A stretch of 38,282 nucleotides of DNA from Mycoplasmoidaceae bacterium (GCA_024427105.1 JAKSVR010000003.1:1-38282); one strand, 5' to 3'; positions 19,063 to 29,286 are shown, numbered from the stretch's first letter. The notes: generated from the sequence alone by a model not told the origin. A program made the numbers and translations.

Positions 19063-20502
19063 TTAAGCTTGTTTTTCAACAGTTTTTGGCGTTTTTGTAG
19101 CTTTCTTTATACGTTTTTTACTAGTCTTCTTTGCTGGTTTTTCCAATGACTTTTTGTGAGCTTTAAACATTTTAACATCGACTCTGTTTGCAACAATCGC
19201 TTCTGAAGAAGATATACGTTGTTCAGCAGTAACTGCTTTAGTTTCAGCTTTGCTTGAAGCAATAATGTTTTCATTAGCCATTCTTTCAGCAGCACGAGCT
19301 TTAGCTTTTCTAGTAACTTCTTCAGTTCAACATCTTGCTACTTCAATTGCAACAGCTTCAGCAACGTTTTTGTCGATAGCAGAAGGCATGATGTTATCAA
19401 CTGTTGGATGTTTAACCATTGAAGCAATTGCTCTAGCAGCAGCATGTTTCATTTCTTCAGTAATTTGTTTAGCTCTTACTGATAATGCACCTTTAAAAAT
19501 ACCTGGGAATGCTTGTAGGTTGTTAATTTGGTTAGGGAAGTCTGAACGTCCTGTACCAACAATATAAGCACCAGCTTGTTTTGCAATATCAGGCATAATT
19601 TCAGGAGTTGGGTTAGCCATTGCAAAGACAATAGGTTTATCATTCATTAATCTAATCCACTCAGGTTTTAATGCACCAGGAACAGAAACACCAATAAAGA
19701 TATCAGCACCTTTTAATGCATCAGGAAGTCCACCTTTAACAGCTTTTCTATTACCACCTTTGATGGCTGCAGCAACTTGATATTGGTTAAATTGTCTATC
19801 AGATGGATCAACAATTCCAGCACGGTCAACATATATAATGTTGTGCATACCCATATCATGTAATAAGTTACCGATAGCCATACCAGCAGAACCAGCACCA
19901 TTAATAACTGTTGTACAATCTTCTCATCTCTTACCAGCAACACGCAATGCGTTAGTTACAGCGGCAGCAACAACAATGGCAGTACCATGTTGGTCATCAT
20001 GGAATACAGGAATATCACAGATTTCTTTTAATCGACGTTCTACTTCAACACAACGTGGTGCACCAATATCTTCAAGGTTAATACCACCAAAAGATCCAGA
20101 AATTAAGTAAATAGTTCTTACTAATTCATCAACGTTTTTACTACGAATACAAATTGGTATAGCATCAACACCACCAAATGTTTTAAATAATGCACATTTA
20201 CCTTCCATAACTGGCATACCAGCCTCAGGACCAATATCACCTAATCCTAATACTGCTGTACCATCAGTAATAACAGCAATAGTGTTGTTTCTTGCCGTTA
20301 AATCTCAAGACTTATTGTAATCTTTATTAATTTCAATACAAGGTTGAGCAACACCAGGTGTATACATTAAAGAAAGATCATGACGATCTTTAATACTGTA
20401 TTTTATCTTCGTTTCAATTTTTCCTTTTAATTTATAATGCAATTCTAATGACTCTTTTGCGATTGGAGTCATTGTTCCTTCAACAATTTTGTTATCAGCC
20501 AT
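19063..20502 (-). CDS. Malic enzyme with a Lys/Ala-rich C-terminal extension
   Basis: Oxidatively decarboxylates L-malate to pyruvate and CO2 with reduction of NAD(P). 479 aa after reading TGA as Trp. Core motifs: SLMYTPGVAQPC (catalytic Tyr), GKCALFK (catalytic Lys), GGINLEDI, FHDDQHGTAIV (metal site), the Rossmann loop GAGSAGMAIG, and FAMANPTPE. The core ends near residue 400, matching the 390-410 aa short bacterial form. A further 80 residues are highly charged and end KKTSKKRIKKATKTPKTVEK. It starts 17 bp after the permease stop with GGAAGGG. As last gene of the aspartase-permease operon it closes the aspartate-to-pyruvate route. NAD or NADP preference cannot be read. Confidence 0.93.
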
Positions 20503-20519
20503 AATAATTTCCCTTCCAA

Positions 20520-22196
20520 TTATCTTTTAGCACTTTTAATACTAACAGATTTTTTATTTCTTTGTCAAAGTAATGCTTGGGCATAGTTCTTATCAGTTAA
20601 CTTAATTAATAAATCATTAACAAATGGATAGCCCAAGAAGAATATTGCTGCAGATCAGAAAACACAAGCTGCTTCTCAGTTACACATACCCAACATACCG
20701 TGATATCCTTCTTGCACCATTGCAAATCCAAATGAGTTTGCATCTCTTCATTCAGGATGTAGGCCAATTTGTGTAGTAAATTGATAGAAAACACAATAGC
20801 CAAATGCAAAGTAACATCCTATGACTGCAATAATTCCAAATGGAATGAAATATCCAACTTTATTAACTTGGCATCGATTAGTTTTACGATTAATTAAACC
20901 ACCAAGGATTGTTGTTCCATAAATAGCAAAATAGAATAAAACAGTTAATGTACTAAAGCCATCATAAATGTGGCTTGTGTTAAGTATGCATGATGGAATT
21001 GCTACAGCAAAGAAGACGAAACAAATGAAAATTGCATAAATTACAAATCCACCTAATTTATCATTTTTATTGCCAAGTTTGCTTGCTCATCTATAACCAA
21101 AAACAACTTTATCATCAACTAGCGCTTGTGTTGCACGAATACCTGCCATTGAATATGAGTTCATTACTCCTAATGTGGCAATTACGATTGATACAGCAAG
21201 AATAACAACACACAATACATATGCTCAATGGCAATGAGCATAACCGTCAGTGTCAAGTGCCATTCTTAATAATTCAAATGGGTTTCCTGCTCCTCTTCCC
21301 ATAGTAATACAAGCAATTGTAATTAAAATTTGGAATACAGCAGCAATAATCATTGAAATGATGATTGCTAATGGAACATTCTTTTCTGGATTTTCTACAT
21401 TTTTTTGAACATTTCCAATAACTAAGAATGAGTCAAAGGCAAATAAGATTGCAGGAATTGATCTAAATACTCCATTAATATCCATTGTTTTAATGGATGT
21501 TGTATAAGAATCTAAATTAGATGTAACATTTGGAGGAACATCTGGTTCTTTTCATAGACCACCACCTAGTAATGCTCCAACAATAATACCAATAAAGATA
21601 ATCATTGCAATAGGAATAAACTTTGCAATGGTTGCACCTTTAGATACGACATTCCCGAATTTATTAGATATAAGGTTGGCAACCATGAAAGCAGCAATTA
21701 GTAAAATTGCCAATGACATAGCAATTAGTGTAGTGTACTTATCGTGTACACCCCCAACCTCTTCGCCTCAAAACATACCGGCATGGAATTTTGGTCCAAC
21801 ACCAGCTGCTGCAAAGTATACTTCAAAAATTGCTACTGCACCAAAGGTGGCCATTGCGACAAACTTTGCAGGGTAATAGAAAGTTGATTGGCTTAAGCTA
21901 ACATGTCTACCAAAATTGTAGCCAACCATCTTTTCAGATCATCCGGCTAAACCAGCATTAGGATTTTTTAATCCTTTAACCGTTACAATTTCAGCAAAGC
22001 TGAAAGCGGTGAATAATGCAATAATAATTGCAAGTATTCAACTTATTAAAACACCTCAGGCATTATCTCCGTTATTTGTGAAGACAGACCCGTTTTTGAA
22101 AAATACACCAACACCTAAAACAGTGGCAATAATTATACTAATCGAACCTACAAGTCCAATTTTTCCTGCAGTCTTTTTAGAAACTGAAGTTTTCAT
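20520..22196 (-). CDS. APC-family amino acid permease
   Basis: Integral membrane amino acid transporter of 558 aa with 12-14 hydrophobic segments; many Trp codons are TGA. The first helix has the APC pattern GSISIIIATVLGVGVFF, and the sixth-helix region has FAFDSFLVIGNVQKNVENPEKNVP, split here at FAFDSF, VIGNV and NPEKNVP, typical of glutamate/GABA-antiporter-like APC proteins. It sits between an aspartase-like gene (22 bp upstream) and malic enzyme (17 bp downstream), so aspartate, asparagine or a related amino acid is the likely substrate. That is inferred only from context. Confidence 0.85.
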
Positions 22197-22218
22197 ATAT
22201 TAATTTCAACCTTTTTAA

Positions 22219-23652
22219 CTAGTTGTGGCACATCTTAGAAGGTACAACATACTTGTCATAATCTTGTTCAGAGATATAACCTAATTTGTGAGCAGCTTCT
22301 TTTAATGTCAAACCATTACGTTGAGCATATAAAGCAATTTCTGCTGATTTGTGGTAACCAATAACATCCTTTAAAGCTGTTACTAACATTAATGAGTTAT
22401 CAACGTAGTATTTCATCTTCTTAGGGTTAACTGTAATACCAGCACAACAATTCTTGTTGAATGAATCAATATAGTTTGTAAATCTATTTACTGAATCTGC
22501 AAAGTTTGCAAATTGAATTGTACCAAATGTGTTTAATTCAAAGTTTGCACCACCACCAAGTCATGCAACAACAATATCACGACCAACAACGTCAACGCAC
22601 ATCATAGACATACCTTCACATTGTGTAGGATTTACTTTACCAGGCATAATAGATGATCCTGGTTCATTTTGAGGAATATTAATTTCTCCAAAACCTGATC
22701 TTGGACCTGAAGCTAAAAATCTTACGTCCATAGAAATCTTATATAAGTTCATAGCTAATGCTTTGATTGCACCGTGAACAAAGATAAGAGCATCTTTAGA
22801 TCATGTTGAGTAGAACATGTTTGGAACTACTTTAAATTGTTTAGCTACGCTAAAGTGTTTATTACCTTTTAATACTTTATTTAAAGCATCGCAGCAATAT
22901 TTAGCATAACCTTTCTTTAATGGACAAGTAGATCCTGTACCTACAGCTGTTGCACCCATTGTGCATACATATAATGAGTCAAGAGCTCTAATAATCATTT
23001 CTTTTGCATTTTCACAAGCAAATCTTCATCCAGATACTTCTTGACCAAATGTAATTGGTACAGCATCTTGAATGTGTGTTCTACCTAATTTAACTAGATT
23101 AGCGTGTTCTTTTTCTAGTTTTTTGTAAGTAGCAATTAATCTATCTAAAGCAGGTAGTAATTTATTTTCTACCATGTAAATAGCGCATAGATTAGCTGAT
23201 GTTGGATATGCATCATTTGTTGATTGAGACATATTTGCATGATCATTTTCATGAACATATCCTGGTTTGCCAGCAATTGCACTAGCACGACGAGCGATAA
23301 CTTCGTTAACGTTCATATTTGTTTGCGTGCCAGCACCTGCTTGATATGAATTAGTTGGGAAGTGTTTGTCTAACTTTCCAGCCATAATTTCTTCACAAGC
23401 TTGTCTAATTAATTTAGCACGTGTATGATCTAGCTTACCACACTTTTCATTTGCTGTTGCAGCTGCATGCTTAACAGCACCAAATGCGTGAATTAAATCC
23501 AAACTTACTATTTGATCAGCAATTTGGAAATTCTTCATACTACGTTGAGTTTGAGCACCCCAATAAGCTCATTTTGGAACTAACATTTCACCTAGTGAGT
23601 CGTGTTCAACTCTATAGCCAGCGCATGCTGACTTCTTTGTAGTTTTTTTCAT
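22219..23652 (-). CDS. aspA: Aspartate ammonia-lyase-like enzyme (class II fumarase/aspartase family)
   Basis: Member of the fumarase/aspartase superfamily, 477 aa, with a 16-residue N-terminal extension before HDSLGEM. Aspartase-like features: [31 protein letters not shown] and GATAVGTG. Fumarase-like features: GPRSGFGEI, the catalytic loop [22 protein letters not shown] and the C-terminus. The bona fide FumC elsewhere in the window makes a second fumarase redundant. The downstream amino acid permease and malic enzyme argue for aspartase (aspartate to fumarate plus ammonia). It has a Shine-Dalgarno (AGGAG) and a TATAAT at 23681-23676, and heads the operon. The specificity call is inference. 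Confidence 0.68.
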
Positions 23653-23732
23653 TATTTTAATCTCCTATAACACATATTATAATAGGGATTTAAAATTTTA
23701 TATTTAATAAATTAAATATAATAAAGTTAACT
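23653..23732. promoter_or_regulatory. Divergent promoters of the aspA operon and coaE, with an inverted repeat
   Basis: The minus-strand TATAAT (23681-23676) serves aspA. The plus-strand TATAAT (23717-23722) lies 10 nt before the coaE ATG (leaderless type). An inverted repeat of 11-bp arms (TTATATTTAAT, spacer AA) spans 23698-23721, overlapping the coaE -10 and lying just upstream of the aspA promoter. It is all A/T, so chance is a real possibility. Confidence 0.4.
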
Positions 23733-24356
23733 ATGAAAGTATGTATTACAGGCATGCCTGGAAGTGGAAAATCCACTGCTATGGAGTATATCAAAGAAAG
23801 TGGTTATAACACTTTCGTTGCTGATGAATATGTTCATTCCATCTATAAAGCAAATAAGGTAGGTTATAAAGCAATAAAGAAGGCTTTTGGCCCCAAATTT
23901 GTCACAAAAACAGAAGTAAATCGTAAAGCTTTAGGAAAACTAGTTTTTAGTGATAAAAATGCTTTAAAAAAGCTTAATAATTTGATGAATCCTATCATCA
24001 AATCTGCTATCGTAAAATTACCTCAAAATAAGATATGATTTATTGAGCTTGCAACATATCTATTTTACCCTCAAGATTTTGACAATATTTTTGATAAAAT
24101 TTTGCTTATTTTTTCGAATAAAAATTTCAAAAAAAATAGTCAGACACAAAAATTTAGTTACTTAAAAAAGATTCCCACAATTTTTGTGGAAAAATCAAAA
24201 AAGGTTGATCCTTCTATATTTAATATAGATAATAGGGTTAGTTCAGAACCACTAATAAATGTGGATATCTTTGTTAATAACTCACGAAATCAAAAATTTT
24301 TGAAAAATAATATTTTAAAAATTTGTAAGAAAATAAATCAACATATTATAAAGTAG
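23733..24356 (+). CDS. coaE: Dephospho-CoA kinase
   Basis: Last step of coenzyme A synthesis: ATP-dependent phosphorylation of dephospho-CoA. 207 aa, normal size, with one TGA (Trp in KIWFIELA) read through. The P-loop is GMPGSGKST at 7-15, followed by the FVADEYVH block (usual D-AD). The C-terminal half is diverged and Lys-rich. coaE followed by dnaB and dnaI is also the order I recall in Bacillus relatives. A TATAAT lies 10 nt upstream; there is no Shine-Dalgarno. Confidence 0.85.
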
Positions 24357-24423
24357 TTACATTTAAAGAAATCACTTCTTAAAATTAATAAAATTTTTAC
24401 TAAGAAAGGATATAGGAATTTAT

Positions 24424-25560
24424 ATGTTGAATACTTTTTTCTATACTGTTAAAAAAGTCAACGAATATAAATTGAACTTAAATGCTCTATATGACCTATA
24501 TTTACCTATTATTGGGCAAACTGCAACCAATTTTTATGTAATCCTTTCTAATTTAGCTGACAATCATGCTAAAAATGGCAATTTGACATTCAATTCTAAC
24601 TCAGTATGCAAGCAATTAAATGTTGGCGATGATGAATTATCTTTAGCAAAAGATAAACTAGAAGCAATTGGTTTGTTGTCTACTTATATTTCAACAAATA
24701 ATAAAAGTGATAATATCCTTATTTTTGTCCTAAAATCAGCTTTACAATATCAAGACTTCATTTCTAACCCAAAACTTAAGACTTTATTAATAAATCAAAT
24801 AGGAATGAGTGATTTTGAATACTTAGAATATAAAAATGCCCCAGAAAGCCAATTAGATGATGCAATTGAGATAACTCGCTCATTTGATCAAGTATTTGAT
24901 AATCAAGAACTAAAGAATGTTCATATTCTTGATTTTGAAAAACTATATCAAAATATCCAAAAAACTACATCTCTACCATTAGTTATTGATGATAATTGCA
25001 AAATTATTATTAAAGATATCTATGCTAAGTATCAAATATCCTTAAAAGATATTGAATTTGTCTTATATGACTCAATTAATGATATGGATGGATTTAACAA
25101 AGTAAATGCTAACTTATTAATCCAAAACTTCAATAGATTGATTAATAAGCAAATCACTACTCCAGTTCAATCTGTTAATCGTGATTTTAGGCTATTTACT
25201 ACTGGTTTAGATAAAGAGATGGAAGATAAGATATATCTAGATTATAAAATGTGTAATCCTGAGTTATATTTATCAATTATCTTCAAAAGACCATTGATAT
25301 CTGATGAAAAACAAATTGTTAATGTTTTAAGAACTAAATTTCATTTAAATGACGAAGTCATTAATGTTCTTGTCGACTTTAGTTTAAACAAAACTAACGG
25401 TAAATTAAATAAAAAATATTTATCAAAAGCAGCTAATACAGTAAATGGGTTAGGATTAATCAATGCTAAACAAGTGGTTTCTCACTTGAAAAATGCCAAT
25501 AAAGAAGTCAAAATAAGTGTTGAAGAAAAAGTTGATCAATACTTCAACAAAGGATTTTAG
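24424..25560 (+). CDS. dnaB: Replication initiation and membrane attachment protein DnaB (Bacillus type)
   Basis: Firmicute-type DnaB that, with DnaD and DnaI, helps load the replicative helicase; it is not the helicase itself. 378 aa. The N-terminal winged-helix region has LYDLYLPIIGQTATNFYVIL, close to the LYQPLIG block of B. subtilis DnaB. A C-terminal DnaB/DnaD-like helical domain is suggested by the VLVDFSLNKTNGKLNKKYL block. Its stop is 2 bp before dnaI, the partner helicase loader. The ATG follows AAGAAAGGATATAGGA. Confidence 0.85.
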   Translation: MLNTFFYTVKKVNEYKLNLNALYDLYLPIIGQTATNFYVILSNLADNHAKNGNLTFNSNSVCKQLNVGDDELSLAKDKLEAIGLLSTYISTNNKSDNILIFVLKSALQYQDFISNPKLKTLLINQIGMSDFEYLEYKNAPESQLDDAIEITRSFDQVFDNQELKNVHILDFEKLYQNIQKTTSLPLVIDDNCKIIIKDIYAKYQISLKDIEFVLYDSINDMDGFNKVNANLLIQNFNRLINKQITTPVQSVNRDFRLFTTGLDKEMEDKIYLDYKMCNPELYLSIIFKRPLISDEKQIVNVLRTKFHLNDEVINVLVDFSLNKTNGKLNKKYLSKAANTVNGLGLINAKQVVSHLKNANKEVKISVEEKVDQYFNKGF

Positions 25561-25562
25561 TT

Positions 25563-26447
25563 ATGCCTAAATCACAACTAAAAAATGTCTTTGACTATCC
25601 TCCTTTCAAAGCTTTGAAATTAACTGCGGAAGAAAAACAACAATATCGTGAAGTTGCAACAGAAATTTATAAAAACGAGGTAGATTGTGCTGCTTTGCCT
25701 TCAGGACAATGCACATCTTCTTCATTCTTACATATGTGTTTAGTAAGAGAAGAAGATACTGGAAAAATCGTTATTAAAACACGTTCTTGTCCTAAGAAAA
25801 AATTACAAGATAATTATTTAATTCGACAATTTGTTAGTAAAAAACTTGATTTGTCACTAACACACAATAAACAAGATTACCCCATTGTTGATGTTCGAGA
25901 AGAAAAAATAAATCAAATTCTTCTCGATTCAATCAAAAATAATACAATAATTGGTTTTTGCTTACATGGTTCTGTTGGTGTAGGTAAAACCTACAAAATC
26001 ATTAGTTATTGTAATGATATGATTCTTATTAACAATCGAACTGTTGCATATTTGTTCTTACCAGAAGCAGTAAGGCAAATGAAAGACAATTTTGGTGAAG
26101 GCAATATCATTAATAAACAAATCATTGATGATTGTTGCAATGCAGACATTCTTGTTCTTGATGATTTTGGGGCTGAATACACCAATGCATGATTCTATCT
26201 AAATGTTTTACTAGTAATATTAAATTATCGATGTGAACAAGAAAAACCAGTAATTGTTGTTTCAAATTTAAAAATGAATAAGTTAATTCAAGTATTGAAA
26301 AAAAATTTAACTTCTCACACAAGTAAATTAGATTCTGAAACAACTAACGTAATGATAAGTAGATTAATAGACCGTTTGGCAATGCTAGTTGATAACACAG
26401 AATATAGTTATGAAGGTCAAAGCAAAAGATTAAGAAAAAAAGCCTAA
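25563..26447 (+). CDS. dnaI: Helicase loader DnaI (AAA+ ATPase)
   Basis: AAA+ ATPase that loads the replicative helicase at origins. 294 aa after reading TGA as Trp (TNAWFYL). The N-terminal region contains a cysteine-containing segment (CTSSSFLHMC, SCPKKK) reminiscent of the DnaI zinc-binding domain. Walker A is GSVGVGKTY from residue 136, Walker B is LVLDDFGAE near residue 200, and sensor 1 is VVSN. The stop codon lies in a terminator hairpin and overlaps, on the opposite strand, the stop of the 5'-nucleotidase-like gene. Confidence 0.9.
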
Positions 26448-26458
26448 AGGCTTTTTTT
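26435..26458. terminator. Bidirectional terminator inside two overlapping convergent gene ends
   Basis: A 10-bp stem, AAAAAAAGCC with loop TAAA and its complement GGCTTTTTTT. The loop contains both stop codons: dnaI TAA at 26445-26447 and the minus-strand TAG at 26446-26444. Confidence 0.82.
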
Positions 26459-29065
26459 GTTTCCTGTAACCATAGCTCTCACTATATTAATATCTAAATC
26501 AAATTGAAGAATATTTTCTCATTCAGATTGCTCCGTTAAATTACAAAATTCTCTAAGCATTTCTAAAGTTACACCAGAATAACGTAAATATGGAAGTTTG
26601 TATGTTTGGGCGTTGTAGTCGAGATATTCGTGAAACATTGTATTTTGAGCATTACCAGCTGTATCAAGGAAGGAAGTGGTTACTATAGGGATAAAACGGT
26701 TTTCTAACAACCAATCTTCAGAGAATTTCCATTTATCTAAATCATATAGTGTCGCATAAGGTGTATCAGGTGTAGATTTGGGATCATAAATCCATAGTTG
26801 AGGAACTTTATCTATTCCTAATTTTTGTTTTGCTTCAGGTGAAGCATCGGTATATGCTAATTGATATTTACGGTCATATGTAGTTGGGGTTGGGTTTTCC
26901 TCAACCATAAATCTAAATCCATAGAATTGCAAAGGTCCACTTAAGTAACGGCAATTTACTCTTGTACCTTTAAAATCAATTGGGTGTCAATCACCGGAAC
27001 ATTGGATTGGGTTCTGTTCGCCACGTCCTACAACATTTACAGTAAGATCATTTCGATTATGATCTCCTGGTGTGAAATAATCTTCAGCTGTATCATAGTT
27101 AAATTTATGTTCACCAGATAATAAATAATCAATGATATTAGCTAACTGTCATATTGACAGATATCCAAAAACTGTTGAGTTTTCGTGTTGTTGGATTGAA
27201 TATAAATCACCTAATCTCACTTTAGCTTTATGAGTTACAGGGTCTCTTTCTGGGTCAGTTGGTTCAGGTAAGTCTACTGTAATTGAGTCTATATTAATCA
27301 TAGAAATAGATGGATATTGAATAATATCTTTAGATAAATCAGCATCGTAATACGAAGCAAAGCCAACCATTTGTGCTAATGTTTCTCATGCACCCATTTG
27401 ATCAAGAATATCATCACTACAATAGTAGGCATGTCCAATTTGAACACCAGAATGCACAATTGGATATTCTAACGCATCATGACGGTGTGCAACAACAGTT
27501 TTTAATTTATTTTTAACAACACCTTTTTGATAGTCATATTCTTTAATAACTTGTCTTACATATTCAGAAGGTGGATTATTTCTAATCTCTCTCAATTCAT
27601 TTCGTGCTTCTAAATATGAATCATTTTTTAATGGAACTTGTTTAACTTCCATTGATACAGAATCTAATCTATTTCCGATTGGTTTAGAGTTGTTAAAATT
27701 TAATTTAGTATCTAGGTAACGTCTTCCTGCAGTCTCTGCTTGGCCAACTCAAACTGGATGTTTTTGTGCTGAATTATTTACACTTCCACACACAATTTTG
27801 TGTGAGTGAGCAGAAATAACTGCATGAACTTTGTTAGGAATACTAATATTAGCTGCGATTTCAGCAGCAGCTGAACTAGGATCAGGGGAAATATCAGATT
27901 CAGATACGGGGCTTGACTCAACATGAGTTAATAAAACAAATGATTCAATTGATCTATATCAACTATCACCAATTGTTTTTTGACATAAATAATCTGCGTA
28001 ATTAGCAGAAGCATAATAATCAATAAATCTTAAATGTTCTGCAGATTGTTTATCACCATCTGTTGCTGTTAATTTGGTTGTTAATCCAATTAAACACACT
28101 AAGTGACCATTCATATTTAATAACTTGAATGGATCTGCTCATTTAACACGTGTCTGGTTTCAATATTCAAAATCAGCCATGAATCGTGGTTTAGATCTAT
28201 CTGTTTCTCAAGTCATCTTTTCTTCACCACTAAAGGCTATAACATTTGATGTTAATAAGTAATTTCCTAAAGTTTCAGGTGTTCTACCCGCTATGTCAAA
28301 TTCTTTATCAACAACCGGGCCAAGTCCTCATTCAAAAGCATGATTACCAACAGCACTATATCGCGCGCCCATTACTTTTAAAACAGAAAACATCGATAAA
28401 GCATGAACAGCTGTTGAATATGGTTCGCCATTAGTGTTGTCGCCAGCAGTTAAGAAAACAGATCCTGGATGATTATGCAAAATCGGATCAATTTCCTTGG
28501 CAATTCTAATAAAACCAGGGTTTTTACTACTAGTATTAGTAAAGTATTCATCACCATATCCTGGACCAGCACCATGAAAATCATTTAAATTTAGAATATG
28601 AAGTTCTTCATTTTGTGGTTGTATATAGTTCAAATGTAATTCACAATCGTTTATTGTGTGTGATTTGTGTCTACCAAATGAATTTTTATATTGAATAATT
28701 AAATTAAATTTACTTGAGGTAGAAATTCCAGAATAATTACTGAAACAAACAAATACATCAAATTTACGGCTATGGACTGGATAATTTATACTTGAATGGC
28801 CTTCATATGGTGAACTACCATCTTCAATTAATTGAACAAAGTTTGCTCCGTGTGTAGTTTTAACTGATACAACAACTTGATCATCAGTAGGTTGTTGTGG
28901 TAAATTAATAGTTGTAATGGCAAACCCAGTATTAGGATTAACCTCTAAGTTTTTAGTTAAGATAGAAAGTTCAGAACTGCAACTAACCGTTATAGCGCAA
29001 GATGCCGATGCCACAGCTGGAGTAAATATAGCTAAAAGCATCTTGGATACGGTTATCTTATGCAT
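26444..29065 (-). CDS. 5'-nucleotidase/UshA-like metallophosphoesterase lipoprotein
   Basis: Large surface lipoprotein of 873 aa after joining across many TGA codons. The signal peptide is MHKITVSKMLLAIFTPAVAS with a probable lipobox cysteine at C29 (TVSC). After a domain of about 125 residues without a recognised fold comes the calcineurin-like phosphoesterase domain: NDFHGAG at 161-167, AGDNTNGEP at 207-215, GNHAFEWG at 240-247 (usual GNHEFD-G), LLTHVESS and SAHSHKI. The remainder would hold the 5'-nucleotidase C-terminal domain, where a YLSIWQLANIIDYL helix resembles the substrate-binding region. Probable role: releasing nucleosides from host nucleotides for a purine/pyrimidine auxotroph. 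It has TATAAT and AGGA upstream of the ATG. Substrate is inferred. Confidence 0.8.
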
Positions 29066-29089
29066 ATAAGTTTCGTCCTATAGTGAAAT

Positions 29090-29120
29090 TATACAAAAAA
29101 ATATTCCCGAGGAATATTTT
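29090..29120 (-). terminator. Terminator of the pcrA-ymdB-tRNA transcript
   Basis: A 10-bp stem at 29098-29120, AAAATATTCC with loop CGA and its complement. On the minus strand it is followed by TTTTGTAT. It lies 15 bp downstream of tRNA-Trp. Confidence 0.8.
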
Positions 29121-29135
29121 ATTTGCTTATTTTAA

Positions 29136-29209
29136 TGGCAGGGATTGAAGGAATTGAACCCTCATCAGAAGTTTTGGAGACTTTTATTCTACCATTGAAC
29201 TAAATCCCT
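29136..29209 (-). tRNA. trnW: tRNA-Trp (anticodon CCA)
   Basis: 74 nt with encoded CCA and discriminator G, as in tRNA-Trp. Acceptor stem AGGGATT/AATCCCT; D-stem GTTC/GAAT; anticodon loop CTCCAAA; T-arm GAGGG-TTCAATT-CCTTC. The anticodon stem has an A-C mismatch at 27-43. The loop context GTCTCCAAAAC closely resembles mycoplasma tRNA-Trp(UCA) with one base changed. It reads UGG only, so a separate tRNA-Trp(UCA) for UGA must lie elsewhere. Confidence 0.92.
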
Positions 29210-29210
29210 A

Positions 29211-29286
29211 TGGTTGCCTGTACGGGATTTAAACCCGTGATCTTCACATTGAGAGTGTGACGTGTTAATCGCTCCACTAACAGGCA
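29211..29286 (-). tRNA. trnE: tRNA-Glu (anticodon CTC)
   Basis: 76 nt with encoded CCA, one base upstream of tRNA-Trp. Acceptor stem TGCCTGT/ACAGGCA with discriminator A; D-stem GTG/CAC; anticodon stem TCACA/TGTGA with loop CTCTCAA (anticodon CTC, reads GAG); T-arm ACGGG-TTTAAAT-CCCGT; short variable loop. The D-arm and acceptor resemble mycoplasma tRNA-Glu(UUC). It starts 12 bp after the ymdB stop, so it is probably cut from the protein-coding transcript. Confidence 0.88.

Noticed and set aside
29136..29209. tRNA-Gly(TCC) reading of the tRNA-Trp gene
   Set aside because: Counting from the stems puts T at position 33 and CCA at 34-36; discriminator G and the loop context fit tRNA-Trp.
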